The notes beneath the pieces are model-generated. The model had not been told where the DNA came from, searched no databases, and saw only the letters and a program-made list of their open reading frames with translations. Made by a program: the position numbers and the translations under genes. A stretch of 64,000 nucleotides of DNA from Medicago truncatula (lineage: Eukaryota; Streptophyta; Magnoliopsida; Fabales; Fabaceae): assembly GCF_003473485.1 (NCBI RefSeq), contig NC_053047.1, positions 13,356,001 to 13,420,000 of the forward strand, given 5' to 3'. Below are positions 23,833 through 35,984 of the stretch, piece by piece; positions within the stretch are counted from its first letter, which is position 1, and every line of letters begins with the position of its first letter.

Positions 23833-24200
23833 TGACTACAAGAAAATGGTGTTTTAGATTCAACAGGAAAAATGGATCCTAAAAGACAAATTGTGGATGC
23901 TAACAGCCTTTTAGAGTTAATATAGAGTCAAAAAAATTTACGACAATAAACGCTTGGATGCTAAACACTAACTTCCAATTGACGCTAAAATAGCATTTTC
24001 AAAAGCGGACGCTAAAATTAAAGCTGGACGCATATTAAAGGTATATATAATGTAGACACTACATAGCATCTATAAAAGTGGATGCTAAATTTAGCATCCA
24101 CAAGTGTGAATGCTAACACAATTTAAAACTAAAATGCAAAGTTTAGAGTTCAAAATTGTGGACCCTAATATTAGGATCCAAATAAAAAAAAATTGACGAT
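23833..24200 (+). mobile_element. Relic of a CACTA-type transposon end
   Basis: Starts GACTACAAGAAAA, one base away from a CACTACAAGAAAA terminus, exactly where homology to the RLK2 and RLK3 flanks ends. The next 350 bp hold many short repeats of the GGATGCTAAA / TTTAGCATCC type in both orientations, the layout of a CACTA subterminal region. The motif differs from the GCGACGGA motif of the complete element at 7801, so this is a different family. No opposite terminus was found, so the element is truncated or its other end has decayed. Confidence 0.6.
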
Positions 24201-25100
24201 GCCATGAAAAATAGCCTATGCAATAGCATTCAATTCACTGATTCTAATTAACCTGAATGCATGTGGTTATTTTTTTGTTGATTAACAACCCCTAATCAAA
24301 CTTAGAAAATAATATTCATGACTTAATAATATAATTTTATAGAAATCAAAATAAGACTTGGAATTCTTACATGAATCCGGCATAGAGTTTGGGATATCTA
24401 TAGATATACATCAATTGCTATTCATAATTTACACAGTAGTAGAGACTGTTAACATTACTTTGAAATCATTCCAGGATACAATTAGGTTCTGCTAAATGCG
24501 GTGTTAGACTTTCTTGGAACTAAATAAAACAAATTCAAGACATTAGTCTATACATAGCACCGATGCCACAAACACAAGTTAGTAAGCATATAATCATTGT
24601 CATCATTAACAGAAAACTACAAGCAAATGAGTATTTATAAACATTACTTACATCATAAGCTGCATTCACCAGAATAAATGGAGTCGGGAAAAAAAATATA
24701 CTACTTACGCATGAAGAAAAAATCTTGCATCACTCAAACATTGCTATGTAACTTGATTGTTGGGAAGAGGCGGCTGCACTTAAAACCTGAAAAAATTAAT
24801 CATTATGCATGTAAACTTCAAAGCGCATGGGGTTGCCACACTAACCTTTATGTTCGATTCGCCCCCACCAATAACGGTATTTGAATCAATGCTAAGGTTC
24901 ATTAAACACCTTTTTGCCAAAGGTTCCAATGTATATGAATGATTCTCATGAAAAGTTACAACTCTTGGTGAAGAGTTACAACTTTTGGTTCTAGAGTGAT
25001 TCCATTATTTTGGAAATCACCAAGAATCCCCCACCATTATAAAAATACTAAATCTCACAAATCCGGAAATTTCATACCTTCAGATAATGGTATCTCTTGA
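24201..25100. other. Unassigned AT-rich spacer
   Basis: About 900 bp between the CACTA end relic and the second copia-type block. No ORF of note and no recognisable repeat motif. It may be interior sequence of the truncated CACTA, or part of the copia-type unit lying beyond the left window edge in copy A. Confidence 0.3.
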
Positions 25101-25389
25101 TTTGAACTATTACTTAGTAAGTTAAGTTTTCGTTCATTCCCAAAGAGTATGGTAGACAAGCTTTGAACCAACTTTTCATTAGAACAAGTATGCATAACTT
25201 ACACATAGAATCTCAGTACCGTTGATAAAGAGAACTGTAAAATGACACATTACGAAGGCCTTGTGTTATATATCCTTTTTCATGAGAACTTAAGAGTCAA
25301 AACCCTCGAAACTCCGTGAAGCGACCAAACTTCATTCTCACATAGGTAGACTATATCGGGATGCCCAATAAGTATGCATTTCAGAAAAT

Positions 25390-25951
25390 ATATGTTAGGC
25401 TTAATTACACTTTTGGTCCTCGTGTTTTGGCCTACTCACGAAACTGGTCCTGCCCTTTTAAAACAGAACAAAACGGTCCTTCAATTATCATTTTTGTTGC
25501 ATTTTTCGTCCTACCTCCTATTTTCAAACTCCATAAACGCAGAGAAATGACAGTTTTAGGCGGTTTTAGATATACCCCTATGCTCAACCATGAAATCAAC
25601 AAGGAATAAAACATGTGGGCACAACAAATCTATTCTATTCAGCATACTAACAAAAAAAACCCTAATTTGAAACATATCTTAGAAATTAGAGTTTTTTTGG
25701 TTAGTGTGTTGAATAAAGTGAATTCTTTGTACCCACGTGATTTATTCGTTGTTTATTTCATGGTTGAACATAGGGGGTAGGTCTAAAACTGTCATTTCTC
25801 TGTGTTTATGGAGAATAAAATGGGGGGTAGGACGAAAAATGTAACAAAAATGATAATTGAAGGACCGTTTTGTTCTGTTTTATAAAGGCAGGACCAGTTT
25901 CGTGAGTACGCCAAAACACGAGGACCAAAAGTGTAATTAAGCCTATATGTT
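25390..25951. mobile_element. 548-bp MITE with long terminal inverted repeats, inserted in copy B
   Basis: The element runs 25397-25944. It starts AGGCTTAATTACACTTTTGG and ends with the inverse, and the inverted arms extend well over 150 bp (…cgtcctacc…cccctacc…). The 7-bp string ATATGTT flanks it (25390-25396 and 25945-25951), and copy A (about 290-305) has the uninterrupted site. The 'TTTTGGTCC' terminus and arm-loop-arm form are typical of Mutator-type MITEs in legumes. Short ORFs inside it are meaningless. Confidence 0.9.
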
Positions 25952-26607
25952 ATATGTCCATTAAGAGAAAAATCTCATCCTACCCCTTTTCTTTCTATGG
26001 TCCAAGTACTTTGATCCCTTGAGATGCATCTATTGTCAAGTACTTCAATCACTCTAATAGTATACCTTCACCATTGAACCCAAGACTTGATGTTACTCAA
26101 GTGTTGAGTTTCCACCATTGGTGATCAATTAGATTTGGGCTTATACCGCATCCCTAATGATATCTTCAATTTTTCAACGTCATATCTGAATTTATCATAT
26201 CCTTGTCAATCATTTCGTCAAATAATTGCAAGATGTTCGTTTAACTTTTATAAACTTTGAATATTCAATTCTTCACATAGATTTTGTGTTTTCATAGCTT
26301 TGTATATGGATCAACTTATACTCTTAATAGTGTTCACCTACTATCATTAAACCATGACACTATTGTCAATAAGAGTATATTGTACTAATAGACAAACTCT
26401 TATATCATTACACCTTTGCTATGAATTTATTTAACATGCATTTCAATTAAAACTTCAATATTTCTTTTATATCTGGCCAAGATATATCATACTTTGAATG
26501 AATTAAACATACATAGCAAAATAAAACATGATCATAAAGGAATGGCATAACCAATTTTCACTTCATAAGATGGGTTTCAACATCTAAGTCATATACTCCA
26601 AATAAAA

Positions 26608-27257
26608 TCAAATATAACACAAATATTTTGATCTTTCACTCTCAAACGCCCCATTCTGAACCTCTACTAACTTGAGCGTCGGAGTGTCTGCAAGTGCACA
26701 CCCTTCATTCGGTCCAACGCTCACCGAAGTACTCTCACCACCGTGAACCACCGCATTAAAGAAAGCACCGGTAGCCACCTTCTGATCAGGTACGATCACA
26801 TGGTATCTTTGAATGATTCATAAGTTCTCGGTAGAGCACACAACATGAGTATAATTTTACCTTTATCCTCAATATGCACCTCAATAGTCTTTAAGTCATC
26901 AAGGATTTTGTTAAACTCCGTAAGTTGCTCCATGATGGCCTTTAACTCCACCATCTTAAATGAGTAGAGTTGTTGCTTTAGGAATTGCCAATGAGCCAAA
27001 GATTTTGTCATATACAAAGACTCCAACTTTGACCACATCGATGGCGCGGTTGGTTCTTTCGCTACATCTCTCAAAACTTTATCCCTAAGGCACAAGACAA
27101 TGACACTCATGACCTTATCCACCATATCGGTCTTCTCCGCGTGTGACATGGTGACCAGTAACGCACCTTCACCCTTTAAAAATTTCTCACCCTTTCATAA
27201 GCCAAAATCATTATCTTCTGAAAATTTCTCAATATCCCACTTTGAACCCATGGTACT
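26608..27257 (-). pseudogene. Copia-type gag fragment, copy B
   Basis: Same protein as 950-1564 but broken. TGA replaces the Trp codon of 'GLWKGE' near 27197. A further stop lies shortly after 'ESFKDTM' (near 26806). Beyond it the sequence reads 'IVPDQKVATGAFFNAVVHGG' and then '...VSVGPNEGCALADT', a well-formed peptide unrelated to gag that I cannot identify. Confidence 0.6.
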
Positions 27258-27300
27258 TGATTATCGTTTGATCCTTGCCCCATGGTGGATGCCCAAATAT

Positions 27301-27849
27301 TGTTGTGAATTCGTTAAAAATTACACCAATAAAATAATTTATGTGTGGAGGAAAGTAATCAACGTGGGAACAATTATAAACACAAGCAAAAGTAGAAAAC
27401 AACGAGAGAAAAGAAAGATAGAACACACAAAATTTGTTTACCCGGTTCGTTCCAAAACAGACCTAGTCTGGGGAGAGAGCAGCCCTCCGTTCCACTATAA
27501 TGATGAGTAACTTTACAAAGAGATATTAAATGGTTACAAGAATTAGCCTTCAAACCTAATTCTACCAAAAGTTTCAATCTATTCTCGTGACTAAGAGACT
27601 CAATCTTAATAGTGTTTTATTAAAGGGGAAGCAAAACAATACCAACCTTATTGTCTACCACTTAGAGAAATATCTCTAAACCCTAGTTTTTTGTTTGTTT
27701 CTAAACCCTGTTTTCAGCCCCTCTGTATCTCAAGGTTTACATCTGATACAATGTCTATATATTTATAGTAAAAGTATCCCTAAAAATTTGGAATAAATCT
27801 AAGCACGAAAATACGATTCTGTTTTATTTTCTGCTGGCAAAATCCGACA
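27301..27849 (-). repeat. LTR of the copia fragment, copy B
   Basis: On the minus strand it begins TGTCGG and ends CACAACA, at the same relative position as in copy A, with 549 bp against 493 bp. The extra stretch (near 27355-27410) is absent from copy A. Confidence 0.55.
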
Positions 27850-28019
27850 CCAATTTCTACTATTTGGGCGCTGACTTTTGCCGTAAAGAAAAGGCTCAAA
27901 ACACAACCAAAATTGAGATCGATACAATACTGATTAGTAATCTACCATAAACACCTGAAACAACTGCATTGTTTATGATAGAGGCAAGGAATAAACTGCT
28001 ATTGATAATTAAAAGAAAC

Positions 28020-28884
28020 AATGCCGATACAAACAAATATTACTATATGTGCTATTTTAAATGGTTGCAAGATTCATGAAAACACCTAAGTTGCTAATAA
28101 ATTTTTTAATACTAAATATTAGTCTAGTGAGATTCGATTGAGAGAGTAGACATAATTAATATATTATAATCGCTATCATTTTTATTAAGAAGATAAAGAA
28201 AAATAATTTAAATAATTTAATTGATTTGTGATAAATATTTGTCTCTTGAATGAATTATACGTTCGAATAGCTTCTTTAGAGACTCATTTAAATAAAAAAC
28301 AAAAAACATGAAAACAAATGACTCTCATGTCATGAGCCCTCTGGTATAGACCAAAAAACCATGACTCTGCTTGGATCTGTATAAATAAATTACCAACCAA
28401 GTGGGATAATGGATATGTAGAAGAAAGAGCATAGATAATTTTTTTTATGAATGTGCTTGCAAGTTTCATCTTAGATCAATTAATTTTTCTTACCTGATAT
28501 CAACTTTACTCTTTGTTATTTGTATTCCAACTTATACCCTTAATTCGTTTTTTTTTTTGGTTACAACTTTATACCCTTAATTCTAAATCATAATTTCACC
28601 CCAATTATTACGGCAGATACATCGTTTTTAGTAAAACACGTTCTTTTAAAATAAGCAATATCCCTTGTACAATTTCAAAAAGGAGCACATTAGTTTTTTA
28701 ATATTAATATCCATCCAAGTTATAGGTAAATACCTAAATATTTGATTCGGTAATTGGAACAGAATTTGTACAATTTCAAAAGGGAGCATTTTAGTGGGTA
28801 GGTAGCTTTCTTTAGGTTCTCTTTTTTCTAGTTTGTGAATGTGAGTTCTCTCATCAGCATTATCTTTATTAAGAAACGATTGTC
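28020..28884 (+). repeat. Duplicated flank of the RLK2 unit with LINE empty site
   Basis: 28020-28120 corresponds to 2380-2483, and the next base onward corresponds to 18844-19550. The join near 28120 is the pre-insertion state of the LINE locus. It also carries the second PPR-like relic (28020-28105). Homology to the other units breaks at 28884, after AAGAAACGATTGTC. Confidence 0.85.
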
Positions 28885-29654
28885 TTCTATGAAGAAGTCG
28901 AGAAATTGACTTTTTTAGTGAAGTCGTTTAATTCAACCAATCAGATTTTAAGCGATGACACGTCAGATGTTGGGACAAATTTTAATATGGATCACTTGCT
29001 TCATATGTTCCACCATAGACAAGTTTATTTCAAAATCTTAACGGTTAGATTTGTTTGGTCTCTATGTTATTGTGGTACACCCTCTACACATGATTTTTCT
29101 TATTTTTCCAATTCTCTTTCCTCTTTATCACTCATTCATCTCTCTCATATTTCTTTCTCTTTCTTTATTTATCCATATTCCCTTTCTTCCAGATTTTTAT
29201 CAAATCACTATGTCACTCTTCAACATCTTCATCATACATTCATCGTCTTCATGTGAAAAAAAATCGGAAAAAAAAGAAGAAAAAGAAATTACAAAATTAA
29301 AAAAAAAAATTAAAACATAATAAGTAATTACATTTGCATAGAAACAACAACAACGACGTAAAAATGCAGATGAAGCTATAGATCCATCACAATAAACCTA
29401 CCATAGATTCCAAAACATCAACAACAATTTTTGGTATTTTTTCTTGAAATTAAATTTATTTATTTCAATTTGATTGCTTAAAGTTACAAAACATTGTTTG
29501 AAATTGCAAAAAAATGTTACTTTTGTTCATGAATGTCTTAAAGTTATGTTTTTTTGGTTTTGGGTCGCATGGGTTTTAACCGGGTCGTTATGACCCGTCT
29601 AGAGGTAGAAGATGAAGTATAAAAAAAAATTAAAAAAAACATCTTTCAACATTA

Positions 29655-29720
29655 TGGGAATCGAACTTGTGACCAACCATTTAAAAATGTTTGCCTTAAC
29701 CAACCAACTAACCACTATGT
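29655..29720 (-). other. tRNA-like (SINE-head-like) motif 1
   Basis: On the minus strand an A-box-like GTGGTTAGTTGGTTGGTTAA is followed about 40 bp later by a B-box-like AAGTTCGATTCCC. This is the spacing of a polymerase III internal promoter, but no complete cloverleaf is present. It may be a SINE or tRNA relic. Confidence 0.35.
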
Positions 29721-30513
29721 TTTGGAAAATTAGGCGTTTTGATTTTATTTAACGGGTTTTAAATTATATTGAATGAACATATAATTATCATTAATTTCAT
29801 GCTTTAGAAATTTCAATACTACTCCTTTTTATAAGATACAATTGTAGAAAAATTCACCGAGCAAGAAAATCAATTTTTCTACTGTACTACCGGAAATTAT
29901 ATAAAAAAACAATTATATTGATAATTTTTTTTTGTTGATAATATTATTAAACTTTTAAAGATATCAAAGAAAAATCATAAGCAATAATTTAATGTTTTTA
30001 CTAATAAAAATTCTTTTATATGTAAATAATATATATTGTTTTTCTTATTATTTATGTCATAAATAAATTGTTTTTCTTATAATTTAATAGGAAATTGACC
30101 ATAAAGTCTATCAAAACAGTGACACTAACAGTACGACTGAAGACAATTTTGAAAAATTTATGATACATAAAAATTCAAAATAAAATCACTTGTCTAACCG
30201 TACCCACTAAAGTAAAGTCATAGGCCTTATGTTTTAAAAATTGGACATGTCATTAACACAGCAAGGGTATTGAACTAAATTAAATCAATTGACTTAGTTG
30301 AATAGTTGGTCTCTATAAAAAAATTGTAGGTTCTTGTTAATCGATGTCTTTAGGGTAATAGTTAAAGAATTTACAAATAAATTTTTTTTCTTAAAAATAT
30401 TTAATAAAAAATATTTATTAATGTTGATATTTTGAAATAGTCATGAGTTTTCAAAATAAATAAATTTCTTTTGGAGATATTTTAAAAATAATAATGAAAT
30501 ATTAAAGTTTTAT
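29721..30513. other. Unassigned AT-rich sequence within the composite insertion
   Basis: About 800 bp, very AT-rich, without a plausible ORF or a recognised repeat. Confidence 0.3.
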
Positions 30514-31786
30514 CTTCGGTGTAAGTTGATCTGACAAACTATCACATTTGAAACCTAGTCAACATGAAAGGACATTGATCTGACGATCAAAACGAACCAA
30601 ATCGACTAACGATGTAACACCCCGTTTTCCCGACTTAAAAATTTCATTTAATTAATCAGAGTATTCAACATGTAAACGGAATGCTACACTTCATAAAATC
30701 ATAAATAAGTTAATTAACTAATTTATCCTTCAACATATTAATTCAAACTTTGCAGCGGATTAAATTCATTAACATAAAAAGTCTTGGCACGAAGGCCTCA
30801 TCAAAACATCTCATAAAAATCCAATTAACAACTTAATCATGTAAATTTATAAACAATACGTAAGGAATAGAAAAGCATGCAACAAAGTTCCCATCCCGTT
30901 ACGTATCAGAGCACCTAAACGACTCAGTGAGGGATAGCCACTCACGACAGCAAAAACACAGCAACCTACTCTCGATCACCTGCAAGTTACTCATACGAAG
31001 AGCAACATTTTCAAGCAGAAGGGGTGAGATTCACAATCAATAATAATAATATATAATTCATCAAATGCATCTAACAACTTAAACTTCATCAATTAGTAAT
31101 AGTAATTCTTTTAACGACTCCTAAACCATATCATATACTCATCATATCAACAATCATAACTCGATATCATAAGCAACATCATAACAGCATCATTTAACTT
31201 CATAATTAACATCTTAATCATAATCATATAACATTATACTCATAATTCGTATACAACATGACAACTTCATAATCAATGACCTAAACAACGTAACAACATC
31301 ATATTCATAGTTCATATACAACATAACAACATCATTAATTCATGTTAACATTCTCCACCTAGCACCTTATTAACAACTCATGAATAGAGGACAACTTAGC
31401 AACTATACGTAACATCATCATTTCATAATAATAATTATTCATCAAACATTCCATCAGCAATTCATGAATAAAAGACAACTTATCAACTTAACATAACCAT
31501 CATCAAGTACATTTAACAACTCATAGATAACATCTCATAATCATCATCACAACATTCATAATCACCATCATGTAACATCATAACAATCTCATATTCAACA
31601 CCATAAACAGTCATCATAACATCGTAATCAATATCATAAACATCTTCTCATAATAATATAAACGACATGACATAATCATCACATCATAACAATATAAACA
31701 ACTACATATATTTAACAATAATGTTCTTACTTCTTTAACTTTAGTAACACTTACTAATTCAACCAACAACGACGATAACTACAATT

Positions 31787-31817
<31 letters not shown>

Positions 31818-34385
31818 TTCATAATCAACAATATCATCAATAATAAATATCTAACTCATCAATTAAATCTATCACCCTGTCATAATAATAATTCATCAAT
31901 ATATAAGTATATCATCATTAACAACATCAACCAAATGATAATTAAAACCAACAACAACGACTCATGCAACAACTCGACACCACCGCTAAGACTCATGCAA
32001 GACATGACAACTCCACTAAGACTCCTCAACAAATGAAACTATGCATGTGGTACCAAAATCAGGGCCGTGACCCACACCGCTGTCGAATGGTTAAAGCATT
32101 CTCATCAGGACATAAGTCCTCACCACTAACACCACTTTGAGCAACTAGTGCTCCACCACTTTGAACGACAAGGCGTTCCAGAGCCGAAGCTCTCCCACTT
32201 TTATGCTTATGCAACTGACCCACCTGTGTATATCTACATACAACTCAACTACAAACACCGACAGTATGAACGACGACAACCACCCCTCAACAAATACATA
32301 TATTTATATATATGAATAAGACTTACACCACAATAATACAACTAATGATAGCCAACAACAACTTCAACGCCATATATTTTCCACATAATATATATATATA
32401 TATATTTCACATTAACCAACACCAGCCAACATTTCCCACAACATTAACCAACGTCGCCTAAATATTAACCAACTTTAATCAAAGGTTAACCCACTTTAAT
32501 TAAACATTAACCCACTTTAATCAAATATTAACCAACATATTAACCAACAGATGCATCTTAATCAATAATAACCAGTAACATGGCAGCACACAAACAATCT
32601 CAAAATATAACAACATCAAATGGTAATCAACATCTTAAAACATCATATATACATATAACACTTCATCAATCATTGACAATATCGTATTCACAAATATATA
32701 CATACATATATTAATTCATCAATCATAAACAATTCTTCACTGTGACCTACGTGCAGTAATTCGACCATAACTCAAGTTCTATAAATCCTTTTGAAGTCAA
32801 ACCAACGACATTAGAAAGCTTACAACTTTCGTGTTTACACCTAAGACCAATTATGTACCAATCAATACCAGTTTTCATTTCAAATTCTGACAAAGTTGTG
32901 CTGAAATTCATAAAAATTCACTAAGACCTCCTTGGAGTATTTTCATCATATCTCATAAACCAAAAATCATTTTCGAGTCAAACTAAAGCCATTGGAAAGC
33001 TAACAAAATTATCTACAACTTTCATGTTTACACCAAAGACCAATTCAAAACAGAAACATGTGAAAAAGACGCAAGAACGCGAAACAGGTGATGCTGTCTC
33101 TGTGCAGCTCGCGAGGCGAGTAAGTTTACTCACTGTGGCGAGTTGCGACGAACAACCCTACGGGAACAGACCAGTTTTCAGCCAAAAACCCAATTTTTCA
33201 TCCACCCAAACCCCAAATTTGATAGGAAACTCAACCTATATTTATTCTACAATCTGAACATCGATTCTTAACACAATTGCCATCGTTTCTACACTTTTCA
33301 ATCCAAGAATCATACTCCAAAAACCTAACCCCCAATTCCCAATTTCAACTAGAACTATGCTAAACCAAAATCAGAATTATATAACCATTATCATTGAGAG
33401 ATAGTCTCACCCTTACCTTAATTCAGAAGAAAAATGCACAACGATCGGATTCCCTTGGCTCTACTTGCTCTTCTCTCCCTTGTCCTTGGTTTTTCTCTCC
33501 CAAAACTTGTTTTACGTAAAACTGCTTCTAACCTTTTCTTTTCCTAACTCCCAAAATATAACTCCTCCTTTATTTCATTAAACTCCCCTTAATTCTATTA
33601 ATTCCTAATTAACTCTCCAACCTCCAAAATAATATTAATTCTCACATTATTCTAATTAATATTAAAATAAACTATATAATAAAATAATACACACCACATA
33701 ATCAACCAATATTATTTAAAATCACATAAATTATATAAATATATCCTAACTCAATAAAAATAATTAAATAATCAAATAATTCAAGGAGGGCGTTACAAAC
33801 GATATCAAATATAATCAATCAGACCGTTGAGTATGACCTTATTAGAATAAGAACGAAGTAGGAACTGGGATTTTGAAAATTAGAATCTTCGGTGTAAGTC
33901 GGTCTTACAAACTATCACATTTGAAACCTAGTCAACATGGAAGGACATTGCTCCAACGATCAAAACGGACCAAATCGACTTAACAATGTCAAATATAATC
34001 AATCAGACCGTTGAATATGACCTTATTGAAATAAGAACGAAGCACAAACTGAAATTTTGGAAATCAGAATCTTTGATGTAAGTCAATATGACCAACTATC
34101 ACATTAGAAACATAGTCAACTAGGAAGTACGCTTGTCCGATGACTGAAAAGAGTCTAGGTCACAAACGAAAAACAAATATAATCAATCAAACATTTGAAT
34201 ATGACCTTAATAGAGTAAGAAGGAAGTAGGAATTTGAAATTTTCAGATCAAAATCTAATTGGTAAGTCGATCTGACAAACTATCCCTTCAGAAACCTAGT
34301 CAATCGAGAAGTACACTTGTCCAACGACTGAAAAGGGTCTAGGTCACAAAAAGAAACAAATATAATTAACCAGACCGTTTAATTA
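30514..34385. repeat. 184-bp tandem repeat array, interrupted by a solo LTR
   Basis: The block 'aaactatcacatttgaaacc' and variants occurs at 30536, 33909, 34093 and 34277. Subtracting the LTR and one TSD (3,190 bp) from the first interval gives 183 bp; the other intervals are 184 and 184 bp. Each unit also carries 'atataatcaatcagaccgtt', 'atgaccttat' and a 'cttSKYCYRAYGA' block. Four units are visible, the last one partial. No coding potential. Confidence 0.85.
30613..33797. mobile_element. Solo LTR, Tekay-like Ty3/gypsy type, 3,185 bp
   Basis: Begins TGTAACACCCCG and ends GGGCGTTACA (TG...CA), flanked by the 5-bp TSD AACGA at 30608-30612 and 33798-33802. No internal retroelement genes are present, so it is a solo LTR left by LTR-LTR recombination. 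Its middle (31060-32720) is low-complexity CATCATAAC-rich sequence with (TA)n tracts at about 31793-31817 and 32388-32406. The very long LTR with TGTAACACCC ends fits Tekay-type chromoviruses, judged by eye. The short ORF at 33024-33257 is not a gene. Confidence 0.9.
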
Positions 34386-34765
34386 GATTAACTTTTTTCT
34401 ATAAAGATATAGTAGTACAAATAAATATCAGATCGACAAAATATTTTATTTAATCTTTTTATTAACCAGACTGTTTAATTATTTTTATTTTTAAAATCAA
34501 TATTTTATTTCAAATAAATATCTCAACAAACTATTGATTTTATCCATAGTAATATCTCAACCAGACCGTTTATGTAATACTTTCAATCCTATCCATTAAT
34601 AATTTCACTCCATTTGTTAAATAATTTTTGGTTTAATGAATGAACGGTTACTTCAATTTTAACATTATTTGTTTCAATAAATTTAGTTTTATATTTATTT
34701 TTGAATTTAGAAATTTTCAATAAGTAGTAGTATAAATATATAATATATTTCACCCAATTAATATA
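34386..34765. other. Unassigned AT-rich sequence right of the 184-bp array
   Basis: About 380 bp of AT-rich sequence without ORFs. The phrase 'ccagaccgttta' from the array recurs in degraded form at about 34451 and 34560, suggesting decayed further repeat units. Confidence 0.3.
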
Positions 34766-34835
34766 ACAAGTACTTGATATAGTGGTTAGTATTTCAAGGA
34801 TTTACTTTTAAGTACACGGTTTGAAACCTTGAGCC
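34766..34835 (+). other. tRNA-like (SINE-head-like) motif 2
   Basis: Plus-strand TATAGTGGTTAGTATTTC resembles the D-arm/A-box of tRNA-Asp-type genes (about 34777). ACGGTTTGAAACC about 35 bp later resembles a B-box. The acceptor stem is not formed. Confidence 0.35.
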
Positions 34836-35099
34836 TTCAATATTTTCAAATTTTGAGTATTTTTTTCTATAAAAATCAAAAGTCAAAGATGTTCCAAAGT
34901 AATTACGCATTTATTTTGGTATTTACTATTATTAATAGGCATACCAAATCTAATAAATGCTTAATTATGTCTATAATGAAAGAAATCCAAATGTTAACTT
35001 TTTTATCATGATTTTTTCTTAGCTTTCCTTGAAAAAATTTGCTACCGTATTAATTGGAAAGGAATTGGAAAACATGTCAATTGCAAAACAAAATTAAAG

Positions 35100-35170
35100 A
35101 GAGCAGGGATCGAACCCGCGACCAAAATGTTTTGAAAATTCGCAAAACCACTACAACACATACAATCCAT
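35100..35170 (-). other. tRNA-like (SINE-head-like) motif 3
   Basis: On the minus strand TTGTAGTGGTTTTGCG (A-box-like) is followed by GGTCGCGGGTTCGATCCCTG, a near-perfect T-arm/B-box. The anticodon region and acceptor stem are not tRNA-like. Third such motif in the composite insertion. Confidence 0.4.
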
Positions 35171-35984
35171 TTGTTCATTTTTTCGCTCCTTTCTATTTGT
35201 AATAAAAAGTCCGATTAAAAAAAATAGGAAGTCGTCTTCAACCTCCAACCGGGTCGTTTGAACCCGATTCAGACCATTGGCATCCGAAATTGAACCCGAT
35301 GATTTGTACTTATTTTCAAGGTCGAAAATGATGATTATAATTCGTTTTCAATACTCTTCTAATTCTCCTCTTCCTTCCTATCTATTTAAATCACAAAATC
35401 AGGTGTTTGGAAAAAATGTTGTGTTGTTCAAACAACATTTAAACCATCGCCGGATTACTGTTGTTATCGTCGCGTTCATCCTATCTTTGCACCTATGTTG
35501 CTGAATATTACGACATAGATCTGGAAACTTTAATAACACAAATCATGACATTTTAATTTTTGGAGGTGAATTTGAGTAGCTATTTTGTTTTCTGTTCAAT
35601 AAAGAAGATGATGAAGGTATGAACATGGTGATGATGTTCATAATCTTCCTGGGTTTATTTATTTTTAATAATGAAATATTTTTTTATAAAAAGGATTATC
35701 TTAAAAAGGTTTATTTAAATATTTTTTGAAATAGAAGGACGAAAAATTCAAAAAGGAGAAAAGAAATAAATATAGTGTGAAAGGCAACACAATAATACTA
35801 GTGAAATGCTTAATCTAATGATTTAAAAAATCTAAAGGCTAAAATACAATTAAATTTGACTGAAGGTACACAATGCATACCATGCATCCGCCAGTATAAC
35901 ATGACATAACTAACACACGTGGCGTGTTTTTATTAGCTGTAGGGTTACTTCACCGAAAAAGTCATTTTGGCAACTTCACCATAG
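35171..35984. other. Right interior part of the composite insertion
   Basis: Contains an AACCGGGTCGTTTGAACCCG phrase (about 35247-35268) that echoes AACCGGGTCGTTATGACCCG at about 29578 near the left end. Short ORFs here show no similarity I can name. Confidence 0.3.

Larger units (their letters stand above)
25101..28019 (-). mobile_element. Copia-type LTR retrotransposon fragment, copy B
   Basis: Paralogue of 1-2383 with the same order: non-coding stretch, gag (26608-27257), leader, LTR (27301-27849). Differences from copy A: a 548-bp MITE (25397-25944), a 55-bp longer LTR, and a gag broken by TGG to TGA near 27197. The flanks on the right (28020-28830) also match copy A's flanks (2365-2483 joined to 18844-19550). 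The two blocks therefore arose by segmental duplication, not by independent insertion. Confidence 0.75.

Noticed and set aside
28906-29320. Two overlapping ORFs of 116 and 89 codons
   Set aside because: Ser/Phe/His-rich translation of CT-rich sequence in the left arm of the composite insertion; no domain, no splice support.
33024-33257. 77-codon ORF with gene-like codons
   Set aside because: It is inside the solo LTR at 30613-33797, and the phrase around 'gcgaggcgag' is LTR sequence.
35100-35170. A functional tRNA gene
   Set aside because: Only the T-arm/B-box is good; no acceptor stem or anticodon loop can be formed.
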